Below, piece after piece: positions 1 to 10,975 of a DNA stretch of 64,000 nt. The notes beneath the pieces were generated by a model, which saw nothing but the letters and a program-made list of their open reading frames with translations, did not search any database and was not told the DNA's origin. Source of the DNA: Nothopassalora personata (Eukaryota > Ascomycota > Dothideomycetes > Mycosphaerellales > Mycosphaerellaceae). Location of the stretch: the NCBI GenBank assembly GCA_033816765.1, contig CM066293.1, positions 3,782,001 through 3,846,000 on the forward strand, read 5' to 3'. Positions within the stretch are counted from its first letter, which is position 1. Each line of letters opens with the position of its first letter. The position numbers and the translations under genes were made by a program.

Positions 1-1
1 G

Positions 2-1810
2 CAACCTGTGCCACCTACGCCATCAGGTCGGCCACAGCGCAATCGTCGCCCTCCTGCGGAAGTTCGAGACCCATTGAACGGCTATCAATATGAAGCCAAC
101 CGCAAGCAGCGTAGGGCCCTGTGTCACTCACTCAGCAAGACGACCCGCAAGCAACTTGCTGAGATGCCACATGCGACTGTGACTGCTTTCATGGCAGCAA
201 CCGACTGGCCAGATCCAGCAACGGTGCTCATACCGAAGAGCCACAAGGCCGCAATGGCAACACCACAACACGCCGAGTGGCGTGCAGCCGAAGAAGCTGA
301 ATTCGCCAGTCTCGAGCAATACGAGACATGGCTGTACAAGGACAAGACAACACTGCCAACTGGCACACGTGTGCTGCGTGGCAGATGGGTCTATGCTATC
401 AAGCTTGATGCCAATGGCAAGATCAGCCGCTTCAAGGCACGCTGGGTAGTCCGTGGTGACACACAACGTGAAGGTGACTACGACGACACGTATGCAGCAG
501 TGGTGAAGCCATCCACTCTGCGTATGCTATACGCACTGATCGCACACTACGACCTCGAGTGTCAGCAGTACGATATCATGACTGCTTTCCTCAACGCTAT
601 CATCACAGGCCGGAAGGTCTACGTCGAAATGCCACATGGCTTTGAACATAGCAACAAAGTATGTGAGCTGCGACGTGCTCTGTATGGATTGAAGCAGTCA
701 CCACTGTTGTGGTACCAGGAGCTCAGCAAATACCTGCGCTCACTGCGCTTCATTCCAATCATGAGCGACATCTGCGTGTTCAAGCACGAGGTGTCAGGCT
801 CCATCATTGTCATCTACGTGGACGACCTTCTTATCATCACGAAGGATCGACAAGGCGTAGCGGCAATCGCAGCAACGCTGCAGGACAAGTTCAAGATGCG
901 TGAGCTCGGCGACGTCCACCACTACTTGGGGATGCGCATTATACGAGACCGCAAGAAGCGTACGCTGTACATCGTACAAGACGGCTATCTACAGAAGCTG
1001 GCTGACGAGTACAACATCACTGGCAAGCCGCCGAAGGTGCCAATGTATGCGAAGCATCAACACCGTAAGGCGCCGGCTGAGTACGTGGCAGACGCGACAC
1101 TGAAGAGCCGCTACCAGAAGGCTACAGGTGAATGTCTCTGGGTGGTCATGATGACCAGACCAGACTGCAGCTATCAAGTCTGTCTGCTATGCCGCTTTCT
1201 CGCCAACCCAACCGTAGAACACATAGACGCTGTTATGCAGGTCATGAAGTATCTGGTTGGTCACAAGTACCGTGGACTGTGCTTCAAGGGCGCAGACACC
1301 GAGCACGATCTTCAACTGAAGGGGTACGTTGATGCCTCATGGGGAGACGACCTTGACGATAGGCGATCCACAGGAGCCTTCGTCTTCACGATGCTGGGGG
1401 CACCAACTTCCTGGAAGTCCGGCCGCCAGACTATCGTGACACTGTCATCAACAGAGGCTGAGTATGTCCAACTAACGCTTGGAGCGAAGGAAGCCATCAG
1501 CATTGGCAACCTGCTCAAGGAGGTGGACTACAAGGGACCGCTATTCCCCATCACCCTGTACGAGGACAACATGCCAGCGATCGACATCACCAAGCGAAGC
1601 AGCGGTGTGGACGGTCGCACTAAGCACATCGACACGCGCTATTACTACATCCGTGAAGCCATTGCCAAGCGCAAGATCACGGTTGACTGGATAGGCACTA
1701 ACGACCAGATAGCTGACGGCTTCACGGAGGCACTGGATCAATACAAGCACGCCGACTTCGTGCAGCAGCTGAATATGGCTGACTGCGAGGCGGCTATCAA
1801 GCCTGGTTGA
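2..1810 (+). CDS. Ty1/copia pol, reverse transcriptase-RNase H part (5' end outside window)
   Basis: The frame is open from base 2, so the integrase part lies left of the window; the GTG at base 8 is not a real start. Order: linker rich in Pro/Arg, then RT opening with GRWVYAIKLD and FKARWVVRG, then TAFLNA, RALYGLKQSPLLWYQEL, and the catalytic YVDD (bases 815-826, followed by LLII). RNase H follows with VDASWGDD, SSTEAEY, YEDN and KHIDTRYYYIRE. It ends with a normal TGA. By family knowledge it copies element RNA into DNA inside virus-like particles. No frameshift or internal stop is present, and CA and TG dinucleotides are common, so this copy has escaped the RIP that destroyed the elements at 30-64 kb. 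It could still be active or be recently arrived. Confidence 0.95.
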   Translation, partial: QPVPPTPSGRPQRNRRPPAEVRDPLNGYQYEANRKQRRALCHSLSKTTRKQLAEMPHATVTAFMAATDWPDPATVLIPKSHKAAMATPQHAEWRAAEEAEFASLEQYETWLYKDKTTLPTGTRVLRGRWVYAIKLDANGKISRFKARWVVRGDTQREGDYDDTYAAVVKPSTLRMLYALIAHYDLECQQYDIMTAFLNAIITGRKVYVEMPHGFEHSNKVCELRRALYGLKQSPLLWYQELSKYLRSLRFIPIMSDICVFKHEVSGSIIVIYVDDLLIITKDRQGVAAIAATLQDKFKMRELGDVHHYLGMRIIRDRKKRTLYIVQDGYLQKLADEYNITGKPPKVPMYAKHQHRKAPAEYVADATLKSRYQKATGECLWVVMMTRPDCSYQVCLLCRFLANPTVEHIDAVMQVMKYLVGHKYRGLCFKGADTEHDLQLKGYVDASWGDDLDDRRSTGAFVFTMLGAPTSWKSGRQTIVTLSSTEAEYVQLTLGAKEAISIGNLLKEVDYKGPLFPITLYEDNMPAIDITKRSSGVDGRTKHIDTRYYYIREAIAKRKITVDWIGTNDQIADGFTEALDQYKHADFVQQLNMADCEAAIKPG

Positions 1811-2096
1811 CACCTATTCTCAGGCCTCTCATTGGACGACAGCAACACTGCGCCAATCGACTCAACTCAACGGCGGTTACTTACTGAGGACCGCGGTGTC
1901 CGTGCAGCCAATTAGCGCACGAGAAACACCTTCAACATTCAGCAACAGCAGCCGCACTGCTACACCGGCACTTCCCGCGCAACCAACGGTATGACGACAT
2001 GGAGGACAGTGACATGGTGAGAGCGAGGGGCGGCATGCTTTCTGTGGGGTGTATACACCTGTTTCAAGCACCTAGAGCCTCGGCATGGGGGTGACT

Positions 2097-2237
2097 TGAT
2101 GCTGGCTGGCTGTGTCCCAGCAGTTCTTTGGATGCCAAGCCACTAGCGCGCTTTCTTGCACTTTCTTATAGCTAGCTGTTCTTCGCATTCTCGTAGATCC
2201 TTCTCAATACATCAATCTACTCACATTATCTCGAACA
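2097..2237 (+). repeat. Candidate 3' LTR of the left-edge copia element
   Basis: After the pol stop there is about 280 bp of non-coding sequence, a purine-rich GCATGGGGGTGA tract resembling a polypurine tract (about 2083-2094), and then a block starting TGATGCTGG and ending CTCGAACA, i.e. TG...CA ends. The partner LTR is outside the window and no target duplication can be tested, so the ends are tentative. An earlier G-rich tract at about 2012-2028 is an alternative polypurine tract. Confidence 0.3.
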
Positions 2238-2492
2238 TCCTGTGGTAATCTTTCGTCACCTCCCACCCACATCACATTACGCACCTGCGTATGCAAAGAT
2301 CAAGATTCCGTTGTGGGAAAGGCCAGCCAGGCAGTAATGGCGACCGTGCTTCCAAGAGCTGCCGGGATCCGGGCATACGCGGCAGTTTGTTGACACATTC
2401 CATGCCGCATCTTCGATGTCTATGATGCTGCATGGATCTACTCATCTCTTTACAGCGCGGCAGTCACATTCAAAAGTCAAGAACCTGAGAGA

Positions 2493-3119
2493 TTAGTACC
2501 CTTTCACGTTACGAAAGATGGCAAACGACGCCGTTAATCTCCCGAGTCCCGCACAGAACGAGCCAGAGCGATCGACAAGCTTGAACAGTGCTGGGTCCAT
2601 CGAGCAAGTCGCGACGGGCATTGCACTTGTGCCAGAACCTATATTCGCTTCGGTCCCCGCATTTTCTGACGTTCTCTTGGCAAGCATGTTCGTCCCGCTG
2701 GGACACGATCGTTGGGAGGGAAAGCCGCCCACACCTGATCCGCAGGGATGTATGGAAGTAGGTTCTTCAGACCTGCCTAGGCGGTCCGGCACGAGATCAC
2801 TAGTCGAAGCCTGGCTGATGTGATTGAGCACGTAGGAACTTTGCAAGAGCGACATTGTCTTGGATACCACTATCAAGATAAACTTCACGCCTGCTGCATC
2901 AACCATGTCGCGTGGACTAAGTCTTATGGATGCTAGGCGTCCAACGACCACACGAGCTGCAGGGCGGAACGAACGGAAAAGAGAAACCCCTCCATCCATG
3001 GATCTGTCTTCAGCATCCAATGGATAAGCAAAGCGAGATGAAGGCGAACCGGACAGCCTGCGGCATTCAATGACCGCCCAAGTCCCAAGGTTGGCAACGG
3101 TCGCGAAGACTAGTGTCAT
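2493..3119 (-). CDS. Hypothetical protein, possibly the 3' exon of a spliced gene
   Basis: A 208-aa frame with ATG at 3119. The first 20 residues are hydrophobic (TLVFATVANLGTWAVI) and a second hydrophobic run sits near residues 78-86 (VKFILIVVS), so one or two membrane segments are possible. The C-terminal 80 residues are Ser/Gly/Thr-rich and look disordered. The frame stays open upstream of the ATG for about 20 codons to a TAA, and that stretch contains an acceptor-like CGAGCAG followed by FGKDADHWKFRV. The ATG may therefore be internal and earlier exons may exist. I recognise no family. The shorter plus-strand frame at 2518-2823 is taken as its shadow. Confidence 0.35.
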   Translation of the reverse strand: MTLVFATVANLGTWAVIECRRLSGSPSSRFAYPLDAEDRSMDGGVSLFRSFRPAARVVVGRLASIRLSPRDMVDAAGVKFILIVVSKTMSLLQSSYVLNHISQASTSDLVPDRLGRSEEPTSIHPCGSGVGGFPSQRSCPSGTNMLAKRTSENAGTEANIGSGTSAMPVATCSMDPALFKLVDRSGSFCAGLGRLTASFAIFRNVKGY

Positions 3120-6020
3120 GACTCGGAACTTCCAATGATCAGCATCCTTTCCAAACTGCTCGATTCGGGAATTTGTTTACGCTTGAGGCTCGTGGCTTCC
3201 GCACTTGTGATTGTGTCGAGCCAAGATTGTCTTAAAAAGGCCGGTCCGTTTGAAACACAAAGGACAAAGATTCCGCTCATGGATTGGGCTGCTCGCGATT
3301 GGATAGTACAGAGAGTAGCTGGTGTGTTGTTGTCGGGTGGGGAAATGTGTCCCTTTCTTCCTTTCCTCGGAGGTACTGTTCAGAACTCTCCTGTTGGCGA
3401 GTTATCAGGTCGTCTATTGAGTCGGAGAGCTTCGTTTTACTACCCTTCATCGCTCCTATAAAAGCTTGCTGGGACCTTTGGCTCGTCGATTTATGCAGGC
3501 ATTCATATGGTTTAGTAGTTATATATCACGTCTTTCCCTATGGAACAATCTTCCGGGTTCACGTGTGATATTTACCAATTGAGAGCCTCCTCGTCCTAAG
3601 GAGCTCCACGGCGGCCCACCACCAGCGGCTGGCCTATAGCAGTCTATCCAATACAAATGGACCGTAGCCGTCGAGCGAGCTCTTACAAACATAGCTGAGC
3701 GAATTAACGACACAATCCGTCATAATGCTCCAATGAATCTACGCGGCCTCATCCGGCCCGTAAAGATAAATCTGCAACTTTCATCTAGGGGGAGACCTCA
3801 ACAACACCGCTGCCACCAACAACGATACCGGCAGCTGCATTTGAAGTAGACTTACCCATCCCATTCGCCTTCTGAGATACCCCTATGCTAGTCGACCAAC
3901 CTACTTATGCATGAGGAAACCAGGGCATGAACACACGATGCATGGTTAAGGCTGGAGGACTGTGCGAGTTATTCGCGATTGACCTTATGTAGAGGCAACT
4001 TGCCGGCGGTGTGGACTCGAAGGCACTGCAATTCACATGTAATAGTTACTCGTAACACTAGTTGGATAGAATGAGTTCGATAACAGGTCCCACACGAGAC
4101 ATTAAGCAAGCCAGCCACAACCACCTCAAAGCTATGCTATCGAGCAAAGTGAATCAACTTATACTCCAACTCCTTATTCAGTAAGCCTGGCTTCACTATA
4201 CAGACAGTCAACCCCAGAGGCAGCCCTACAGACGCCAGCTCGGATAGCGATCTCCCACATTCGAGAGGGAACCTTGATAAAGCGACGTGAATCTAAAACC
4301 ACAAGTGCTGTATCGCTACTTAGAGATCTGTGTAGCTACGATTAGAGAAAGGGTGGCGGAACTAGATATTGACGTTTTGCGCAAACGAGAGAATAGTCGC
4401 AGGAGTACATTTCGACGACCTGTGTACCGCGAGAGGCAAGGGCGAAGGCGATCGCTTCGCCGATGCCGCGTGAGGCGGTAGTGACGATAGCACTAGTACC
4501 ACATTAGCTCTGCCCAGACTGGCAGGTCGCTTTGCCTGTGGCTCACGCTTTGCCCTGCGGCGTTCTTGGCTTGCCAGATGGCATCATGAGCGGTGACTGG
4601 GATCGAGACTTGCAGGACCAGGTCAGATAACACAGAACCGGAGTCGTGAGCTGAAAGACCGATGGTCTTGGTTGTGAGCCTGAAGACGAGGGTTCTTGAG
4701 GACGGGGTTGTAATGAGGCTGTCCCATCCCTCCTGCTACTGCTCGAGTGCGAGATGTGAGGCAATATCCCAGCCTGGCGTAGCTTGACTTGACTTGGCTT
4801 GTCAGTCTCTGTGTTGCAAAAGGCGACGCCGCCCTAAGCTAAGTCAGAGTGGCAATATATACCTCCAACATTCTGGCTTTCTCGTCTACGTGAATGGAAC
4901 TCTCGAAATGGACATGGGCTTGTAATGGATTGGGTCTGGGCAAAATGGATACGGGACAGCTAGCGAAAAGTGAACGACCTTATGCCGACTATGGAATATC
5001 CTCGAAATTTGCCAAGGGTCATCGACCTGGAGTGGTAGTATACTTGGTGTTCGCATCGCTAATGGCCGTACATACTTGGTCTTCCTTGGCCAGCATACGT
5101 TGACTCGCAGGACAGTTGCTTGGACTCGCTCGTGGCTCAAGACAGCCGTTGCCCAGATGCAGATTTTGCGCCAGCCAAGTGTGTTCGATGAAGCTGGACC
5201 TAACAAAGTAGCTACTGCCTTTCATAGTCTGCCATAATGATCCAGTCGAGGCCCGGCATCAACGAAGGACGGAGAAAGGTACGGACCGTACCGCCCCAGG
5301 CCGAACTCCACGTGCGCAATCCTTGCCCTTGCCATCTATTTTCGTCCTCAGCGTCAAGACCCATGTCACATGTCGTTAGCTTATCCACATTGCCGCCGCT
5401 GAACAGCGCCAAAGAACGCAACACACGCTACCATCATCGCAACCCCGACATCAATGGCATCCATCCATCCATCCATCCATCCAGCCAGCCAGCCACCTCT
5501 CCTCCCTACCTGAAACATGGCCGAATGGCCCCCATCAATCAGAAGAGCCGGAAGCGTCGACACAACGATAACTCGATATTCAGCTGCACTCTATCGCTGA
5601 GACACCTCCCCGCCTGGCAGTCGCGCGGGAGCGGTGCTGCGTAGGTGAAAACATGGCGGCAAGCCGAGGTGGATACTGTTAACATGGACGGTGCTTGAGC
5701 TTGCGCACTGGCTCCTACTGGGGCATGCTCTTTCTCTGCTGCTTGCTGTCGACGATACCGAGCGTGGGAGACGAGGAAGATTGCCTTGGACTGGGGTTGC
5801 TGCGTGTGGCGCCAGGGCCAGAATCAGGGCCGGCAGACATGGTGTCGACACGATGGTGCTTGCGCTGCGGGAGCAGGAGAGGCAGCGGTTCGGGGTGAGA
5901 GTCCTGTATCGCTGGTCGCGCGCGTACACACTGTATGCTGCACTTTGCCTCTCACCGCAGAATGGTGGAGGCCATCACGCCTGCTTCCAGGCTCGCGGGC
6001 ATGAAGTGACCGTCTTCAAG
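3120..6020. other. Intergenic, no supported gene
   Basis: Only short overlapping frames on both strands, none with convincing composition or motifs. The stretch 3580-4500 has no long frame at all. Frames at 5237-5644 (plus) and 5929-5591 (minus) are long mainly because the local sequence is GC-rich and repetitive. A (CATC)n microsatellite sits at 5458-5482. Confidence 0.5.
5458..5495. repeat. (CATC)6 microsatellite followed by (AGCC)3
   Basis: CATC is repeated six times from 5458, then the phase changes to AGCC repeated three times to 5494. It is a simple-sequence tract with no coding support. Confidence 0.9.
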
Positions 6021-6022
6021 GT

Positions 6023-6132
6023 AGGTGGCATCGTCCGCGCCGGCCATTACTTATCTTTCCCTCTGTCTTGGCCCTCCTTGTCCCTTTCAATCCTCGCACA
6101 CTTCTCGTTACCGTCTCTCTTTACTCAAGCAG
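6023..6132 (+). other. Candidate spliceosomal intron upstream of the ORF at 6177
   Basis: GTCTTCAAG is followed by the donor GTAGGTGG, a long pyrimidine-rich stretch (about 6050-6120) and the acceptor CTCAAGCAG at about 6132. The length of about 110 nt and pyrimidine-rich body suit a fungal intron. It would lie in the 5' UTR or join an upstream exon to the small ORF at 6177; which one cannot be decided from sequence alone. Confidence 0.3.
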
Positions 6133-6176
6133 TTCCGACGACTACCGCGTAGACATTGACAACCACCATAGCATCC

Positions 6177-6437
6177 ATGGCCGACAAGCTCACCATATTC
6201 GCGACCTGCGACCAGCTCTGTTTTGCGCGCTCCTATGCAGGCAAAGAGAACTGTACCCGGAGGACCACGGCCAAGCTCCAACTTCAGGCTGCGGCCAAGA
6301 AAGGCGACATTCCAAAGCTTCGCGCTGCGCTGGATCAGCTCAGATATGGTCACTATTGTAAGAAACCAGGTTTGGAAGATGTGGGAGAAGCCTGGATGTT
6401 GGCGCAGCTAGGCCGGATCCGAGGCGACGAGACGTAA
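6177..6437 (+). CDS. Small hypothetical protein
   Basis: An 86-aa frame starting at ATG 6177 in good context (ATCCATGGCC), preferred over the in-frame TTG at 6156. The protein starts MADKLTIFATCDQLCF and has a Lys/Ala-rich middle with predicted helix (LQLQAAAKKGDIPKLRAALDQ is helix-like) and a hydrophilic end. It has no signal peptide or membrane segment and I recognise no family. A candidate intron lies just upstream, and the stop overlaps a donor-like GTAAGC (6435-6440) followed by GGAGGCAG about 44 nt later, so the true C-terminus could lie in another exon. Confidence 0.35.
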   Translation: MADKLTIFATCDQLCFARSYAGKENCTRRTTAKLQLQAAAKKGDIPKLRAALDQLRYGHYCKKPGLEDVGEAWMLAQLGRIRGDET

Positions 6438-6769
6438 GCCAACCAAGCGAATGTGGTACCACTTGTGTCGGAGGCAGGTTGCCTCTCGGGGTGATGCATT
6501 GAAGGTGCATATCAAGAGCATCCATGGCGACCAGTTGAATCAATATAAGACGGTTGGCGTCAATGATGCCTCCTTTCAATCGCAGCGAGCTGGTTGAGAC
6601 CGTCACGCTGGCGATAAAGAGTCAGGTCATCTTTGCCAAACAGCAACGAGGTCGATACCACCTCGGTAATGCCGTACAGGCTCGGCGTTAGGTCGAGCCC
6701 TCCTCTGCCAGGCGCCGATGATGTACCCGGACTTTCCACGAGGACCTCTGCGTCTGCGTAAAGCAATTT

Positions 6770-7190
6770 CGTTTCGACTCTAAAGCTTCTTTTGGCTACC
6801 CTCCTCGTTGACTTACAGCGACTGTTCCTTTGGCAATCAGCTCAGCTCTTCTTAGTTGAACGGCGATGATATTCCTGAACCTCTTAGCACGCCCGCTGTA
6901 GTAGCGCATGCCGACGTTAGATTCGATCCTGGAACTTCTCTTCGGACTGACGTATTGTCCTCCTCGTCAACTTACAGCGACTTCTACTCAGGCCATCAAC
7001 ACATTGCTTCTCTATTCAGGGACGACAATACTCTTGATCCTCTTAGCACGCCCTCTGTGCAAGCGTCTACCGACTTCATCTTCAATTCTGGACCGGGACC
7101 GGCGAGCCGCCCGGCTCCTCGGCCACCAGCGACTTGCACTCCAGAGATCAGCATAGCTCTTTTCTCTCAGGTGACGACGAGGTAGCTCCG
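6770..7190 (+). repeat. Degenerate coding tandem repeat, about 159-bp units
   Basis: ACTTACAGCGAC recurs at 6811 and 6970 (159 bp, 53 codons apart), and a third related start, CCAGCGACTTG, sits about 152 bp further on. Decoded units share a (T)YSD...GDD..(E/D)PLSTP(A/S)V pattern. Unit 1 contains TAG where unit 2 continues, and unit 3 is shifted by two bases, so the array is now out of frame. It looks like the remains of a repeat-containing protein gene. The frames 6856-7185 and 7134-7478 (plus) are pieces of it. Confidence 0.5.
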
Positions 7191-9690
7191 TCGACTTCTC
7201 CCAGCAACCATTTTGTTTGCAGCCCTACCTTTCCCAGCGAGCGAATGAGGGAGGTAGCGCGTTGCTCAACAGGCTATCCGTACCTCCCGACGGCGACGAC
7301 AGGTTCGACTTCCATTCAGGCTCATCTCTGCAAGGCAGCGAGATCCTCCAGGGTCGCTGAATCGAGCCCTGACACCGACTGGACCCAAGAACAACTTCGG
7401 CAACTAACTAGGTACGAGTCCTGCAAGACCCATCCAGTCTCGCGCTCTTCTTCCTGGTGTGACCATTCTTTCGGATAACAGCAATCTTATCGACCTAAAG
7501 CTTATGGCTATTGATGCTCAGCCGCGACTGTATACCTTCGCATCGAATGTCGTCTTCAATGGCATCTCGTAGGATTCGGCGAGCGACGATACTGTAGGTG
7601 GTTCTTGCGCGCACACCCGCTTCGGCTACTAATGTGGGTATCTAGATGATTTGGAGCCCGTCGCTCGGTGTAACAGTACCGAAATAGTCGTCGACTCAAC
7701 GTCTCTAGCGATGGAGATCTCCGACGAGTGGAACATCCCACCATTGCAGGAGCTGTTAAATGAGTAGGTCGATTCTCCCTGTCGATTTGTTTCGATGTAG
7801 GAACGTTGTAAGACGGAGTTCGCATTGCGGGTTACGTTAGTACTAACGAATCAACAGAACACCGAATGGTGGACACGACTTTCATGTGAAAGCGATAGAG
7901 AAGGATTTAGGATAGATTACCTTCCATACACTTATTTTCTTCTAGATTTCCCACCTGATATTGGCTGCTTTGCGAAGGCGGTCTTCGATACGATTGGCAT
8001 AAAAGCGTACGTAGCGTGGAAAAACTTCTCTTAGAGGAATAGCACACTCGACGGCATCTAGGATTCAATATAGCATTGTCCAACAATTCCTCATCCCTAG
8101 CGGATCGTTAAGAGGCTACGAGATTCGTTAGAGTACCGTTTACCTAGGAAAGCTGTACGAGACGATACGGAAAATAGAGTCACAATACTTAACAGAAGCG
8201 AATCGCCTCGAGATCCACTCGATGACGGGCACGATACCGAGGGACGAACGAGTCTCATACCGCTTGTGCTGCTGCTCGCAGTATATAGTGTATGGGTAAA
8301 ATAGTGTATAGGTAAAGGCGTTATTCTGGTGTTATGGCTGATCGGACGGAATACGAGCTTGTTAGCCACAATAGGCCCGGTTGCGACAGGCTTCGAAGCT
8401 GCGTTACATTAACAGATCACAACCCTATACTTCAAAGGATAACTAACGAATGTTCATTAGCGTCAAGAGTTAGGAAACGTCGCATACGCCACCAGCTGAA
8501 CAGAACGCCTGCCTGTAGTATACGACGTCGGTATGTCACTTCTAGGCGGTTTAGAGGTCTTTGTTCCAGCTACTGTCAAGCGATCACAGCGATCAAAATC
8601 CTCCCAACACACTACCGACTGGACAGAACGCCTGCTTATTGCCTAAGATGTCTGTATGTCACGATCGAGTGGTCCTGAGGTTTATGCCCAATAGCAGACT
8701 AGGGGGAAATAATCTAATTAAGCCAGAGCAGCCACAGGCTGCGAGCTTCTCGAAGCCACCAAAGAGGACCCATAGCTACACTGTCTCCAAAGGAGGCCTT
8801 GGTCTGCCATAACATGTGCGATGCCTGGGAGTATAATAAGGTCGGACGATCCAGCGCGTAGCCGTAATCGTCATCACCCGGCTAACGAACATTAGGGTCC
8901 CAATCCAACAACGGCAACAGGGTTATAACTATACAAGGCATGTACTTGGCTCTTCATGCTACGGCGCCCAAAGTCGTGAAAGGCGTAGCAAAGCATACCG
9001 ACTCCAGTGCTTGTGCCGAACAGTTGGTCGTAATCGTGCAGTGTATTGCGCCGTCTCATAGGAGGCATTCCAGTGCTCGTACCATCGCGCCGCCGAGTAG
9101 GCCACGTCTCTTCCCCTATAAGAGCCTCCTAGTTCCTCGCGCACTTACTCTCGCACTCGTAGTCGCATCTGTATTGTTGAGCCACATAGAGCAAAAACGG
9201 CTACATCGCCTCTTCCAGTCCGTAGAGGTGGAAATCATAGCTATGTAGGTAAAGGGACAAGCTCATTAGACTACATGTCTGATCTTCCTACAAGTAATGC
9301 TCACCTGTTGGAGCATAGTTGTGCCAAACGCTAGGCGGAGAGGAAGATGTGCTGTTATATTGCGTCTACTGTCCGTAACGAAATGACATCTCCCCCTCCT
9401 CGTGTCATCATCCTCAGCGGCAGGTTTTCTATACTGGTTCCAGAACTGGGTATTAGTTAACTCGACTGGCACGGAGTGCATCTTATACCCGATCTGGAAG
9501 CTGTGGGAATGGCACAGTGCCATTTCTACGGTATCTACTACCATGTCGGGTGCAGTCGGGACCAATGATAGAATTCCTGGCCACGTCTTGTGTAGCTCGT
9601 TATATAACGACTTTGACATTCTTAACGAAAGTTCTCTCGCGAAAGGAAAAACCTCAACTTTAACTCGGCTTAACTTGACTCTACTCTATG
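7191..9690. other. Degenerate non-coding region, partly TA-rich
   Basis: No convincing gene. The stretch 7820-8330 is richer in TA and stop codons than its surroundings, suggesting mild RIP of an old repeat. A 69-codon frame at 7825-8034 (plus) has protein-like residues (FLLDFPPDIGCF) and may be a gene relic, but its start ATG is absent and no family is recognised. Frames at 8940-9248 and 9402-9815 have no motif. Confidence 0.4.
8501..8700 (+). repeat. Two degenerate 123-bp tandem units
   Basis: CAGAACGCCTGC recurs at 8501 and 8624, each followed about 30 bp later by GTATGTCAC. The spacing of 123 bp is 41 codons, so the units stay in frame in the 8334-8678 reading frame (RTPAC...RYVT and RTPAY...LYVT). 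It resembles the decayed repeat at 6770-7190 in style but is not the same sequence. Confidence 0.45.
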
Positions 9691-9698
9691 ACTTTATT

Positions 9699-9728
9699 CC
9701 CTCTCCCTCTCCCTCTCCCTCTCCCTCC
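9699..9728. repeat. (CTCTCC)n hexanucleotide tract
   Basis: CTCTCC is repeated about five times from 9699, directly beyond the 3' end of the minus-strand gene at 9746. It may lie in that gene's 3' UTR. Confidence 0.85.
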
Positions 9729-9745
9729 ACTCCCTCGGCGCCACA

Positions 9746-10789
9746 TCACAAGTCGCCTTCAAAAGCCGCAAAAAACCCCCCCGAAGCCTCAAGCTGGCTG
9801 TACACTGTCCCTTGAGCACCACTGCTACTACCACCACCACCTCGCACCGCATCAACAGCCGCGCGATCCCGACGGACATGCTCTTCGGCGAGGGCGAGGA
9901 TACCTGCTATAGTAGAGGTTGCTACTACTGTTGCTGTCTGGGGGTGGGCGGTCTCCAGGCCACCTCCTTCTCCCTCTACGTCGGTTTGCGTGATTCTGCG
10001 TCTTTTCGATGGCTTCGACGCTATTTGCTGCGCTGCGTAATCTAGCTGTGGTGCCTTTCTTAGGGCCCGTAGTGTGGGAGGAGCGAAGGAGGAGGAGGAG
10101 GAGGAGGGGAGGTCGGTGAGGTTGAGGTTGGAGGGGGAGAGGGAGGAGGGAGGATGTTCGTTTGTGGTTCGGAGGGAACGACGACCTCGCTCGATGTCAG
10201 GAGGGCTTAGGGACCCGGCAGTCGTTGTGTCTACTGCTGTTTTGGTTTTCGTTATTTTTGCTGCTGCTGCTGCTGTGGCTTCTTCTCCTTCTCCTTCTCC
10301 CTCTTCCTCTCGCCCTCTACTCACTTCCCCTATACTGCTCGCTGCTTTTTCTCCGGCTTTCTCTTCGCCCCCTCTCTCCCCACTCGCTGCCCGCAACTGC
10401 TCCATCACCAGCTTTATATCATTAGGGACGATCCTGCGGTCTTTCGAGCCTACGCCTCTTCTTAGGCGAGCTGTAGCCTTCTCCGAGACCGCTTCCAAAG
10501 CCCATGGGCGGTCGGCGGTGCGGCTGGCCAGCGTTACCATGTTCTTAAGTAACGCGACAGTCCAGAAAAGCGGCGTGCGATTCGAGGGAAATTGCCAATC
10601 CCAATCTACCTAGCCCTACCTCTTACCTACCGAGTTGATCCTCCCTTTATACTGGAAGCGCTGCTGTCTCGCGCACTTGACGGCATCCATCATGTCCTTC
10701 TCCAGCCCTTCGCGCGTGGTAAGGAAGGTGGCGAGGGCGGCTTGGTGGTGCTGCTGGAGCCAGGTTACTCGTGCTTCGATCCTAAACAT
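9746..10789 (-). CDS. Hypothetical low-complexity protein, two exons
   Basis: Proposed exon 1 runs 10789-10631 (53 codons, ATG at 10789) and exon 2 runs 10543-9746. The 87-nt intron (10630-10544) has a GTAGGT donor and a CTTAAG acceptor and keeps phase 0. The protein of about 318 aa begins MFRIEARVTWLQQHHQAALA, a helical, charged N-terminus, continues with ADRPWALEAVSEKATARLRR, and then has a disordered middle of Glu/Gly, Ser and Pro runs encoded by GGA/CTC triplet repeats. It ends FFAAFEGDL. I know no family. Upstream of the ATG the frame stays open to a TAG within a GATTAG acceptor-like site, so a further 5' exon is possible. The plus-strand frame at 10074-10613 is a shadow caused by low complexity. 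Confidence 0.5.
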
Positions 10790-10887
10790 TGTCTTTCGCC
10801 ATGCCGGGACGTTGGTCTGCAGCTAATCGAATGCTCCATGGACATTTGCGCCGCTTAAGAAATTGACACGCGGCCCATGGATGTCCA

Positions 10888-10975
10888 GGGGAGGGCGTCG
10901 AGAGGAGGAAGAGGAGGAAGAGGAGGAGGAGGAGGAGGATGAAGAGGAGGAAGAGGCGGCGGCGGCGGCAGAGTA
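10888..10975. repeat. Purine-rich GAGGAN / GGC trinucleotide tract
   Basis: About 90 bases of GAGGAGGAAG repeats followed by GGCGGCGGC. It gives long Leu/Pro-rich frames on the minus strand (11415-10855 and 11150-10782) that I regard as low-complexity artefacts or untranslated sequence rather than genes. Confidence 0.7.

Noticed and set aside
10074..10613. Plus-strand 179-aa frame
   Set aside because: It is the complement of triplet-repeat coding sequence of the minus-strand gene; Leu/Ser/Pro runs only.
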